Below are positions 51,561 through 60,212 of a stretch of 64,000 bases of DNA, piece after piece; the stretch's first letter is position 1, and the number at the start of each line of letters is the position of its first letter. A program made the translations under genes and the position numbers. This DNA comes from Jeotgalicoccus sp036782755 (GTDB lineage Bacteria; Bacillota; Bacilli; Staphylococcales; Salinicoccaceae), in assembly GCA_036782755.1 (NCBI GenBank), contig DAIPYL010000004.1, forward strand, positions 5,158 to 69,157. Direction: 5' to 3'. The notes below the pieces were generated by a model. The model saw only the letters and a program-made list of their open reading frames with translations. It had not been told where the DNA came from and did not search any database.

Positions 51561-53339
51561 TCAGAACCAGACGGCATAAATTATCAGAGATGCAATAGTC
51601 ATCGTAATCAGAGAAAGCGGGGCGCCGACTTTAATATAGTCACTGAATTTATAACCGCCGGGTCCGTATACAATCAGGTTCGTCTGATAACCGATTGGTG
51701 TCATAAAGCTCGCTGATGCAGCAACAGCAACAGTGACAATCAGTCCCATATAATTTATTCCCATTACCTCAGCCACTTCAAGCGCGATTGGAAACATCAG
51801 CACAGCGGCCGCACTGTTTGTAATGATTTCGGTAAATATATTAGTGACTATATAAATTATTACAATGACACCGAGTACGCCAAGCGGCGTAGCAAGTGAT
51901 GTCAGTCCACCCGCTATATATTGTGCCAATCCGGATTCTGTCATCGCTGCACCAACAGCAAATGCACTGGCAATCAGCAGTATAACATCAAACTGAACAA
52001 ATTTATTTATTTCATTTGGTGTAATAAATTTAAAAGCAATAAGCAGAACGACGAGAACCAGCATTGCTTCAAGCATGGAGAGTAATCCAAGTGTCACCGC
52101 GAGAATCATAGAAATCAGGGCGATTAAACTGACCCATCCTTTACGCATATCCTGATTTAAGTTTTCAGGCGGCGCTACATCAGTTACGACATAAAAATCT
52201 GATGAGTATTTATGTTTGTCAATAAACGCATTATCTGCAAGCAGCAGCAATGTATCACCTGTCTTCAGAACAATATCTCCCACCCTGCTTTTAATTCTCT
52301 GGTTATTACGGTGAATGGCAATTACACCGGCATCATATCTGGATTTAAAATCTGCTTCCTTCAATGTTTTATTCAGCAGCGACGAGTTATGGGATACAAC
52401 TGTTTCAATAAGGTTGCTATCTTTATTTATTACATCATCCAGAGTCAGTTCAGTCCCCGTTTTAATCGTTACACCTTTAAATTTCTGTATTTTTCCGATG
52501 GTATTTAATGAACCTGAAAAAATAATATGATCTCCGCTTACGACTTTCGTCTCACCTGTCACCGGATAGACTCTGCTCTTATTTCTGATAATCTCAATAA
52601 TATATATACCGTCGAGAACATTACGTCCAAGCTCAGCGACTGTCTGTCTTTTGTATTCAAAGTTATCTTCAATGATTGCTTCCGCCAGAAATTCTTTAGT
52701 TTCCTGGCTAATCTGCTCTTTGGCGCCAAGGTGTTCCGGCAGCAGCTTATATCCGACGGTCAGCAGGTAAATAAGCCCTGCTGCAGTAATCGGCACACCC
52801 ACAACTGCCAGTGTAAAGAATGAAAATCCTTCAAGCCCGGCACCAATCAGCAGTCCGTGAACGACAAGTGTCGTCGATGTGCCAATCATTGTAATCGTTC
52901 CGCCAAGTATAGTCATATAGGATAAAGGAATTAAAAATTTCGACGGGCTGTAGCCGTTATCTATCGCCCAGTCTCTAATGATCGGTGTCAGTGCGACAAC
53001 GATTGGTGTATTGTTAAGAAAACCTGACGCCAGTCCGACCGGAAGCATTACCTTCATCATACTTGTTTTTACACTCCTGGTTTTCCCGAGCAGTTTATAG
53101 ACAACAAGCTCAATAATTCCGTGTTTCTGAATGGCGCCCGCTACTATAAACAGGAGCAGTACTGTCAGCATTCCTTCGTTTGAAAATCCGCTTAATGCCT
53201 GACCGCTGCTTATAACCCCGGTAATTAAAAAAATAACCAGTACTAAGAATATTAAAAAATCTGCACGAATAACCTCAAATGATAAACCTATTAACATTAA
53301 TACGATGATGATTGCGACAAAAATCATTTCTCCGGTCAT
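51561..53339 (-). CDS. SLC13/DASS-type transporter with two RCK_C domains
   Basis: This is an anion or organic acid transporter of the DASS/ArsB superfamily (substrates in the family include dicarboxylates, citrate and sulfate). The 592 residues have six N-terminal helices with NNTPIVVALTPII (about 112-124, a substrate-loop motif), a cytoplasmic insert (about 205-390) of two RCK_C/TrkA_C domains (DGIYIIEI, GDHIIFSG, GDTLLLL), and a second membrane half with the matching ITNSAAAVLMFPIA (about 510-523). The RCK_C domains suggest control by a ligand, possibly a nucleotide. The substrate is unknown. Confidence 0.85.
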   Translation of the reverse strand: MTGEMIFVAIIIVLMLIGLSFEVIRADFLIFLVLVIFLITGVISSGQALSGFSNEGMLTVLLLFIVAGAIQKHGIIELVVYKLLGKTRSVKTSMMKVMLPVGLASGFLNNTPIVVALTPIIRDWAIDNGYSPSKFLIPLSYMTILGGTITMIGTSTTLVVHGLLIGAGLEGFSFFTLAVVGVPITAAGLIYLLTVGYKLLPEHLGAKEQISQETKEFLAEAIIEDNFEYKRQTVAELGRNVLDGIYIIEIIRNKSRVYPVTGETKVVSGDHIIFSGSLNTIGKIQKFKGVTIKTGTELTLDDVINKDSNLIETVVSHNSSLLNKTLKEADFKSRYDAGVIAIHRNNQRIKSRVGDIVLKTGDTLLLLADNAFIDKHKYSSDFYVVTDVAPPENLNQDMRKGWVSLIALISMILAVTLGLLSMLEAMLVLVVLLIAFKFITPNEINKFVQFDVILLIASAFAVGAAMTESGLAQYIAGGLTSLATPLGVLGVIVIIYIVTNIFTEIITNSAAAVLMFPIALEVAEVMGINYMGLIVTVAVAASASFMTPIGYQTNLIVYGPGGYKFSDYIKVGAPLSLITMTIASLIIYAVWF

Positions 53340-53407
53340 TCAATCTCCCCCGCTGCGTGGTGTTCTGAATCTTAAAAATATTTTACCATAAAAGAATCTT
53401 TATCTAT

Positions 53408-53437
53408 ATAAAAACAGGACAGATCACTCTGCCCTGA
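53408..53437 (-). terminator. Terminator after tarA
   Basis: CAGGGCAGA pairs with TCTGTCCTG (one G-T pair) around GTGA, followed by TTTTTAT on the minus strand. Confidence 0.75.
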
Positions 53438-53485
53438 CTTCATCTTTGTAATATAAAATTTCAGATACTGTGACTCTCCACAGCT

Positions 53486-54283
53486 TCAGCGTATGCCATC
53501 TCTGGTTGATCTGGGTTTTGTCTTTGAGAACCCCATCCATTTCATTATTCTTTTAATGACCGGTACGTGCAGCAGCATAAATTCCAGCACTTTTAAATCT
53601 CTTCTCATACGGTGCGGTTCTTTTAATAAACGGTACAGCCATTCCAGCTGCAGCTTTATCCATAACTTCGGCGCACGTTTAATTTGTCCGCTAAGCACAT
53701 CAAAACTGCCGCCGATACCGATAAAAATTCCTTTATCAAATTTATCCATATAATGGTGAATCCAGCCTTCCTGCCGTTTCGCACCCAGCGCGACAAAAAT
53801 AATGTCGGGTTCTGTTCCTGCAATATAATCAGCAATGCTGTCATCATACCTGTTAAAGTAACCGTTCTGTCTGCCTGCAATAATAAGACCCGGGTAATCT
53901 TTCTCAACAATTTCTATCACTTTAATATTTACTTCTTCGCTCGCACCTAAAAAGAATACGCGTTTTTTATAATCGGATGCATATTGCAGCAGATCATACA
54001 TTAAATCAACGCCGGTTACACGTTCCTTAATTGGATCGTTGATTAATTTAGATGCATTGACGACTCCTATACCATCTGCAAGCACATAGTCCGCACTCTT
54101 CACGATTGCTTTAAAGTCAGGATCATCCCGGGTTGCAATAACAACTTCAGGATTTGCCGTGACGATAAAACATTTCTTTTCCTGTTCAATCGACGGATAG
54201 ACTATTTTTTTCAGGAATGAATATCTGGATATATTGATAAAATCGATATCCATCAATTTAACTTTATTATATTTTACCGTCAC
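53486..54283 (-). CDS. tarA: N-acetylmannosaminyltransferase of wall teichoic acid linkage unit
   Basis: TarA/TagA (WecG/TagA/CpsF family) transfers ManNAc from UDP-ManNAc to GlcNAc-PP-undecaprenol at the membrane. The 265 residues carry TANPEVVIATRDD (about 43-55), the DGIGVV motif (about 70-75), ERVTGVDLMYDL (about 88-99) and LGAKRQEGWI (about 167-176). A GTG start at 54283 has GGAAGG six bases upstream. It opens the teichoic acid region. Confidence 0.93.
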   Translation of the reverse strand: MTVKYNKVKLMDIDFINISRYSFLKKIVYPSIEQEKKCFIVTANPEVVIATRDDPDFKAIVKSADYVLADGIGVVNASKLINDPIKERVTGVDLMYDLLQYASDYKKRVFFLGASEEVNIKVIEIVEKDYPGLIIAGRQNGYFNRYDDSIADYIAGTEPDIIFVALGAKRQEGWIHHYMDKFDKGIFIGIGGSFDVLSGQIKRAPKLWIKLQLEWLYRLLKEPHRMRRDLKVLEFMLLHVPVIKRIMKWMGFSKTKPRSTRDGIR

Positions 54284-54379
54284 ATGAATCCTTCCTTTCT
54301 TACGTAATCTTAATAATTTATTTACCTTCAGATGTTACACTGTGAATATTAAAGTCTAATTAAAATTGGAGTGAAATTT

Positions 54380-55099
54380 ATGGTTACTGTCTTTGCACAC
54401 CGGGGTGCAGAATCTGTTGCACCTGAAAACACTGAAATCGCATTTAGAACAGCGCTGGAATACGGTGCACGTGCGATTGAGCTGGATGTTCAGCTGACGA
54501 AAGATGAAGTACCTGTAGTCGTACACGACTACAAACTGAAGCGCTATAATAAAAATGCGAAACTGGCGATTAATCAATATACTTTTGATGAACTGCAGTC
54601 TATAGATGCCGGCACATATTTTGATAAAAAGTTTGCCGGTGCAAAAATACCATCTTTAAAAAGTATGCTTCAGTTTATACCTGACGATATTATAATTAAT
54701 ATTGAAATTAAAAATTCGCCTGTTGCCCATGCCGGCATCGAGCGCCAGGTCGCTGAGCTCGCGGAACAGTATTATAATCTCGACAATATTATCGTCTCCT
54801 CATTCGACCACACAGCATTGCTTAGAATCTCCGAATGCAACTTTGATATTAAACTCGGTTTTCTGATGCACTATCCGATGATTAATGCCGGGAGATACGT
54901 CAGTATGACCGGGCTCAATGCTGTCAGTGTTCATCCGTTTAAAAAAATTACCGATGCTGAATTTATTGAAGAATGCCACAAATACGGCTTAAAAGTATAT
55001 CCTTATACAGTTAAAAGTCAAAAAGAAGCAGACCGCCTTATAAAACTTGGAGCTGACGGCTTCTTTACTTCACTTGAAACGTTATATGAAACAAATTAA
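54380..55099 (+). CDS. Glycerophosphodiester phosphodiesterase
   Basis: The enzyme hydrolyses glycerophosphodiesters to glycerol 3-phosphate and an alcohol. The 239 residues begin directly with the catalytic block HRGAESVAPENT (from about residue 6) and ELDVQLTKDEVPVVVHD (about 35-51), then NIEIKN. No signal peptide is present, so the protein acts in the cytoplasm, unlike GlpQ. ATG 54380 is preferred, with GGAG nine bases upstream. It sits inside the teichoic acid locus between tarA and tarH; recovery of glycerol phosphate from lipid or teichoic acid turnover is one possibility. Confidence 0.9.
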   Translation: MVTVFAHRGAESVAPENTEIAFRTALEYGARAIELDVQLTKDEVPVVVHDYKLKRYNKNAKLAINQYTFDELQSIDAGTYFDKKFAGAKIPSLKSMLQFIPDDIIINIEIKNSPVAHAGIERQVAELAEQYYNLDNIIVSSFDHTALLRISECNFDIKLGFLMHYPMINAGRYVSMTGLNAVSVHPFKKITDAEFIEECHKYGLKVYPYTVKSQKEADRLIKLGADGFFTSLETLYETN

Positions 55100-55123
55100 G
55101 AGGTGCTTTTGCACCTCTTAATC
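55098..55123. terminator. Terminator between the phosphodiesterase gene and tarH
   Basis: AAGAGGTGC pairs with GCACCTCTT around TTTT and sits between two convergent stops. The downstream T-run is weak. Confidence 0.7.
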
Positions 55124-55126
55124 ATT

Positions 55127-56479
55127 TTAATTATCATTTAATTCGTCTGTATCACTGACAACGTTGTTACTGTGTACCCACGCAGATTTATTTTCGCCTT
55201 CAATAATCCCTCTGTACCAGATGTTATTGCCGACTAAAACAGTTTCATCTGCACTAAAGACCAGACCGCCGTGATGTTCAAGTGATTCATGAATATACTG
55301 GCGTTTGCCGCCCCAAGGTTCAGCCGATGCGTACCCGCGTCCTTTTAAATAAAATGTTTTTTTGTCATTGTCCACCAGAGTGTGAACATGCGAAGATGTT
55401 TCAATTCCTCTGATCCATCCGATAACACCGTCTTCACCGCTCGGCTTCGTACTTAGGAGGTAATAGTTTTCAAACTGGTATGTCGCTTCTCTTTTAACAT
55501 AATACACTTTGTTTTTTAAATGCTGCGCATCTATTTTATCTTCTTCCTGGTTCGGAGATTTATAGATAAACGTCGTATATGCTTTTAAATGAGCCAGTCT
55601 GCTGACCGGACGGACTGAGTACGTGTGTGATGCTTCGAGTTCTTCTTCATCATCCAGCACCATTAAGTCACCAAGTTTTTTATATTTGTTTTCGCCCGGA
55701 TCTTTTGACATTATTTTAGTTCTGTATAAATCTCTTTCATCTTTCTGCATATTTTGCCATTTCAGCAGAAATGCTTCATACAGCGGCAGTACATCTTTGA
55801 CTTCGCCGAAAGCTTTTACTCTTCCAAATTCAAGCCAGAGTATTTTATCGCAGAATGTTTTCATCTGTCCGATAGAGTGACTGACAAAAATCATCGTTTT
55901 CCCCTGATCTTTAAACTCGAGCATTTTCTTAAGACTTTTATCTGCAAATGCTCTGTCACCAACGGATAATGCCTCATCGATAATTAAAATATCCGGATCC
56001 ACTTTAACACTGATTGCAAATCCGAGTCTCGACTTCATTCCGCTCGAATAAGATTTTACCGGCTGGTCTATAAAGTTTTCAAGCTCTGCGAATTCAATAA
56101 TTTCCGGTTCGAGCGCTCTGATTTCATCTTTTGAGAAACCGAGCATTAAACATTTAAGCTCGATATTGTCCCGTCCTGTTAAGTCATCATTCAAACCGGC
56201 AGCAACCGCTATCAGCGCCGGCTGTCCGTTAACCTGCACTTCACCGCTCGTTTCAGGCACTATACCGGCAATAATATTCGAGAGCGTGGATTTACCCGAC
56301 CCGTTAATGCCGATAAAGCCGACAACATCACCTTTATCCGCTTCAAAGTTCACACCGTTCAGCGCGTAAAAGTCGTCACCGTGCCCTTTTGGACTAATCA
56401 AATCAAGCATGCGCTCTTTCTGACTCTCATATAATCTGTATTTTTTTACGACATTTTTAGTAATAATAGCTTTTGTCAT
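55127..56479 (-). CDS. tarH: Wall teichoic acid exporter ATPase (TarH/TagH)
   Basis: TarH drives export of the finished polymer through TarG. Of 450 residues, about 1-245 form the ABC ATPase: Walker A GINGSGKST (about 57-65), signature SSGMKSRLG and Walker B ILIIDEALSVGD (about 164-175). The remainder (about 280-445) is an extension with two GW/SH3-like modules (GVIGWIRG and NIWYRGIIEG). No membrane helix joins the two parts, while B. subtilis TagH has one. It is one gene upstream of tarA and 12 bases downstream of tarG. Confidence 0.93.
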   Translation of the reverse strand: MTKAIITKNVVKKYRLYESQKERMLDLISPKGHGDDFYALNGVNFEADKGDVVGFIGINGSGKSTLSNIIAGIVPETSGEVQVNGQPALIAVAAGLNDDLTGRDNIELKCLMLGFSKDEIRALEPEIIEFAELENFIDQPVKSYSSGMKSRLGFAISVKVDPDILIIDEALSVGDRAFADKSLKKMLEFKDQGKTMIFVSHSIGQMKTFCDKILWLEFGRVKAFGEVKDVLPLYEAFLLKWQNMQKDERDLYRTKIMSKDPGENKYKKLGDLMVLDDEEELEASHTYSVRPVSRLAHLKAYTTFIYKSPNQEEDKIDAQHLKNKVYYVKREATYQFENYYLLSTKPSGEDGVIGWIRGIETSSHVHTLVDNDKKTFYLKGRGYASAEPWGGKRQYIHESLEHHGGLVFSADETVLVGNNIWYRGIIEGENKSAWVHSNNVVSDTDELNDN

Positions 56480-56491
56480 TTTTAAACCCCA

Positions 56492-57313
56492 TTATAAGTA
56501 ATCGATAAAATTACGTCTGAATTTAATATGCAGCACCGAGCCGATAAACAGCATAACGAGCATCAGTCCCCAGAAATATAATGAATATTTCCATTCTGTA
56601 ACGAGGAACCACTCAGTGCCGAAAAATGCAGCACGATATCCCTCAATTAAATATACAAGAGGATTTAACTGCATAAGCATCATCAGCTTCGGGAAATCCG
56701 AAAGCATTGACAACGGCCACAGCACACCTGATAAATAAAGTCCCATACGTAAAAACGAGTTAAGGACCAGATGCACATCGCGTACCAGTGTCGACAGCGT
56801 TGATGTAATCAGTGCAAATGCATAGATCAGCACGTACGTTGCAAAAACAAAATACGGAATCTGAATAAAGTACACGCTGACATAATAACCTGCAAACTGA
56901 AACACGATAAAAGCAATAGCCAGCATAATTACATGCGTATAGAACTTTGAAAATATTGGAATGTTAGGTATTACGCTTAACGGGAAGTTCATTTTCGACA
57001 GCATTTTCAGTCTCGTGTAAATAGACTTCGATGCTTCGATACTCGCCTGAAAGAAAAATGTCCAGACGACAAATCCTATAAACAGCCAGAAGAAGAATGG
57101 TACTTCCATACCATCTATTTCTATCGGCGCACGGGAGCGCAGCGTACCGAATACGAACCAGTAAATAAGAATACTGATGACCGGTGTCAGGACTTCCCAG
57201 ACTATGCCTAAATAATTGTTCTGGTTCTTACTTTTTATATCATATATCGACAGGCGCCTCACTAAGTAAAAATGGGCAATCTGTTCCTGCAATACTTTCC
57301 ACATGGATTTCAT
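56492..57313 (-). CDS. tarG: Wall teichoic acid exporter permease (TarG/TagG)
   Basis: TarG is the ABC-2-type membrane subunit of the exporter. The 273 residues give six helices, an amphipathic start (YLVRRLSIYDIKSKNQNNYLGIVWEVLTP) and the typical ABC-2 sequence near the end (LNPLVYLIEGYRAAFFG, about 213-229). It pairs with tarH, 12 bases downstream on the same strand, and lies 37 bases after the TarF-like gene. Confidence 0.94.
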   Translation of the reverse strand: MKSMWKVLQEQIAHFYLVRRLSIYDIKSKNQNNYLGIVWEVLTPVISILIYWFVFGTLRSRAPIEIDGMEVPFFFWLFIGFVVWTFFFQASIEASKSIYTRLKMLSKMNFPLSVIPNIPIFSKFYTHVIMLAIAFIVFQFAGYYVSVYFIQIPYFVFATYVLIYAFALITSTLSTLVRDVHLVLNSFLRMGLYLSGVLWPLSMLSDFPKLMMLMQLNPLVYLIEGYRAAFFGTEWFLVTEWKYSLYFWGLMLVMLFIGSVLHIKFRRNFIDYL

Positions 57314-57350
57314 AAGTTACTCACAACCTCAAATTTTCATCAATGGTGAA

Positions 57351-58544
57351 TTATACAATTTTACTTCTTAAATAACAAATAACTTCATCAGCGACACGCT
57401 GTGATGCTTTACCATCTTCAAGCGCACCGAATCTTTCACGGAATTCTGCAGTATTGTATATTTCGTTAAAGTCTTCAGTTTTTGTTTTTTTAATTGCCGC
57501 CACCAGATCATCCGTCGTTGTTACGAGCGGTCCCGGAGCTTTCTTCTCAAAGTCAAAATAAAATCCTCTGAGTTTGTCGCGGTAGTTATCAATGTCATAC
57601 ACGTAGAAAATCATCGGACGTTCCAGGTTTGCATAGTCAAAGAACACTGATGAGTAATCCGTAATCAGCATATCTGAAATAACATATAAATCCCTGATTT
57701 CTTCGTATTTCGAATAGTCATAAATAAACCCTTCATATTCACTGATATCGAGATTTTCACTCACCAGATAATGAAGTCTTAAAATAATAATGTATTCCTC
57801 AGACAATGTCTCGTACATTTTCTTCATATCAAACTCAAGATTAAATTTGTATCTGCCTTTCGCGTGGTATGAATCATCACGCCATGTCGGTGCATATAAA
57901 ATAACTTTTTTATCTTCAGGCAGCTCCAAATCTTTCTTCAGATTTTTAATTGCTTCGTCATCGCTGTTTGTAAATAAAAAATCGTTGCGCGGATATCCTG
58001 TTTCCAGCATTTTATCTTCAAATTTAAATGCTCTTTTAAATATTTCACTTGAATATTCATTAGGCGAAATTAAAAAGTCCCATTTTGCTGATTCACGCGT
58101 AAAGTTTTTCTTATAGCGTTCTGTATCTGTTCCGGGCATATGTACTTCTTCCATATCCACTGCGAGTTTCTTCAGCGGCGTACCGTGCCATGTCTGCAAA
58201 TACGTCGTACCTTTCGGTTTCGGTATCCAGAGCGGCAGTCTGCTGTTGGAAACCCATAATGTCGCTTTGTTCATATAAATCATCCAGCTGAGAGAAAACC
58301 TCTTGATATAAGGAATATCGTAGCGTTCAAATACATCAGCGTAACGCTTATCGACACTCCATAAAAATCTGTACTCCGGATAATGTATCGACATGTATTC
58401 ATACAGTGCGCGCGGGTTATCACTGAACTGTTTACCGAGAAAACTCTCGAAAACGATCAGCGAGTGGTCTTTGTTAAAAGACTTGCCGCACAGCCAGAAT
58501 GCTATTTTATATAATTTTAATGCTAAATTTTTAATTTTTTTCAT
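57351..58544 (-). CDS. CDP-glycerol glycerophosphotransferase, TarF/TagF-like
   Basis: The enzyme adds glycerol phosphate units from CDP-glycerol to the lipid-linked teichoic acid precursor. The 397 residues have the family blocks LQTWHGTPLKKLA (about 117-129; catalytic His), LYAPTWRDD (about 222-230), and DMLITDYSSVFFDY (about 290-303; Asp/Ser nucleotide site). The N-terminus has an amphipathic membrane-associating part. ATG 58544 has AGGTG eight bases upstream; a GTG at 58553 is possible. The length fits TarF (about 390 residues); whether it primes or polymerises cannot be judged from sequence. Confidence 0.85.
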   Translation of the reverse strand: MKKIKNLALKLYKIAFWLCGKSFNKDHSLIVFESFLGKQFSDNPRALYEYMSIHYPEYRFLWSVDKRYADVFERYDIPYIKRFSLSWMIYMNKATLWVSNSRLPLWIPKPKGTTYLQTWHGTPLKKLAVDMEEVHMPGTDTERYKKNFTRESAKWDFLISPNEYSSEIFKRAFKFEDKMLETGYPRNDFLFTNSDDEAIKNLKKDLELPEDKKVILYAPTWRDDSYHAKGRYKFNLEFDMKKMYETLSEEYIIILRLHYLVSENLDISEYEGFIYDYSKYEEIRDLYVISDMLITDYSSVFFDYANLERPMIFYVYDIDNYRDKLRGFYFDFEKKAPGPLVTTTDDLVAAIKKTKTEDFNEIYNTAEFRERFGALEDGKASQRVADEVICYLRSKIV

Positions 58545-58639
58545 ATCCACCACACCTGCAAAGTTTTCATATTTATCTTATGCTATAATTCATAATACTA
58601 CAAAACACTATAATAATGCTTTAATGGAGGCAGATTATC

Positions 58640-59035
58640 ATGAAAAAAGTAATCACTTACGGCACATTCGACCTGCTTCATACAGGACACATAAATATAC
58701 TGAGACGTGCGAAAGCACTTGGTGACTATTTAATCGTTGCTGTATCAACAGATGAGTTCAATATGCTGAAACATAAGGAAGCGTATCACTCATTTGAAGA
58801 ACGCAAACAAATACTTGAAGCTATTAAATACGTCGATGAAGTCATTGGCGAAAATGACTGGGATCAAAAGGTCGATGACGTTAAAAAATATAATATCGAT
58901 ACTTTCGTTATGGGGAATGACTGGGAAGGCGAATTCGATTTTCTCAAAGAATATTGTGAAGTCGTTTATCTTCCAAGAACGAGCGGAATTTCAACAACTA
59001 AAATTAAAGATGAGCTGAAACAAAAAAATGATTAA
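58640..59035 (+). CDS. tarD: Glycerol-3-phosphate cytidylyltransferase
   Basis: TarD/TagD makes CDP-glycerol, the donor used by the three transferases nearby. The 131 residues contain GTFDLLHTGHINIL (about 8-21, nucleotidyltransferase HxGH) and RTSGISTTKI (about 114-123). AGGAGG-like GGAGG lies eight bases upstream. It overlaps the next gene by eight bases, in a rightward pair divergent from the TarF-like gene. Confidence 0.96.
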   Translation: MKKVITYGTFDLLHTGHINILRRAKALGDYLIVAVSTDEFNMLKHKEAYHSFEERKQILEAIKYVDEVIGENDWDQKVDDVKKYNIDTFVMGNDWEGEFDFLKEYCEVVYLPRTSGISTTKIKDELKQKND

Positions 59036-60179
59036 AGAAGGAGCTATCTCCCTTTATCTTGCTGTACTGCGATTTATCTTTAAGATCTTCAGGCTGGCAC
59101 CCTTACAACAGAAAACCGTAATGCTCGCATCCTTCGGAGATAATATTGAGTATGCTGCTGCCGAAGTAAAAAAACAGACGTCATCCAAAATTATCATCTT
59201 AAAAGAACCGGGATGCAGCCGAACTTTTGAAAGTACAGCGTCTGACCGTATATTAGAATTTACTCCGCTAAAGGCTGTGTCCTTCCTCAAGGGTATATAC
59301 CATCTCGCTACAGCAAGATACGTATTCGTCGATAATTATCACGTTGTGCTGGCTGCATGCAATTTCAGGGCACCGGTTAAATGCACTCAAGTCTGGCATG
59401 CAAACGGTGCGGTAAAATATTTCGGCTGCAGAGATAAGACGATTAAAAACCGTCCTGACAGTGCTCATAAACGTTTTGGCGAAGTTTACAGCCGCTTTCA
59501 CCATATTGCCGTAAGCTCAAATGAAATGGCGTATATATTTGGCGAAGCCTTTGGAGCGGATAACAGCAGTATACTTAAAACCGGAGTTCCAAGAACTGAT
59601 TTCTTCTACAATACAAAAGCAGTGGAAGAAGCAGCCGGGGAAACTCTGATGGCACTCCCGGAAACCAAAGGAAAGAAAATCCTGCTCTATGCACCGACTT
59701 TCAGAGATGATGAGTTTGATGTGAAGAATATTCATTTAGATATAGATACTATGAAAAAACAGCTGTCATCAGATTATCATTTGTTATTAAAACTGCATCC
59801 GGCAGTTAAACTGACAGGTTTTAAAAATGACGAGTTCGTTACCGACGTGTCCGGCGGTTTTGATATTAATTCACTGCTGGCGGCAGCTGATATACTGATC
59901 ACAGATTATTCATCGATTCCTTTTGAATTTTCAATTTTAAAGAAACCGATGATATTCTTTCCGTACGATTTGAAAGAATACGAGAAATCCCGCGGTCTCT
60001 GGTTCAATTACCAGTCCTACATGCCGGGGCCTATTGCCTTCAGTACAGAAGAAATTATTAATACAGTTAAGAATAACAATTTCGATATGCAGAAAATCGA
60101 AGCGTTTAATAATCAATGGAACAAATACAGCGATGGAAATTCGGCTGCCCGTCTGATCAAACATATATACAGCACATAA
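59028..60179 (+). CDS. Teichoic acid glycerol-phosphate primase, TarB/TagB-like
   Basis: TarB adds the first glycerol phosphate to the ManNAc-GlcNAc linkage unit. The 383 residues have TQVWHANGAVKYFG (about 121-134), the block that best separates TagB primases from the polymerases, then LLYAPTFRDDEFD (about 222-234), LLKLHPAV, and ADILITDYSSIPFEF (about 286-300). The start overlaps tarD. The N-terminal 20 residues are hydrophobic and probably membrane associated. A shared terminator follows. Confidence 0.87.
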   Translation: MIKEGAISLYLAVLRFIFKIFRLAPLQQKTVMLASFGDNIEYAAAEVKKQTSSKIIILKEPGCSRTFESTASDRILEFTPLKAVSFLKGIYHLATARYVFVDNYHVVLAACNFRAPVKCTQVWHANGAVKYFGCRDKTIKNRPDSAHKRFGEVYSRFHHIAVSSNEMAYIFGEAFGADNSSILKTGVPRTDFFYNTKAVEEAAGETLMALPETKGKKILLYAPTFRDDEFDVKNIHLDIDTMKKQLSSDYHLLLKLHPAVKLTGFKNDEFVTDVSGGFDINSLLAAADILITDYSSIPFEFSILKKPMIFFPYDLKEYEKSRGLWFNYQSYMPGPIAFSTEEIINTVKNNNFDMQKIEAFNNQWNKYSDGNSAARLIKHIYST

Positions 60180-60210
60180 AAAGACCTTCCGCGATGCCGG
60201 AAGGTCTTTC
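60177..60210. terminator. Bidirectional terminator, TarB-like / TagF-like genes
   Basis: AAAGACCTTCCG pairs with CGGAAGGTCTTT across a short loop, with A-rich and T-rich flanks, between two convergent stops. Confidence 0.85.
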
Positions 60211-60212
60211 AA

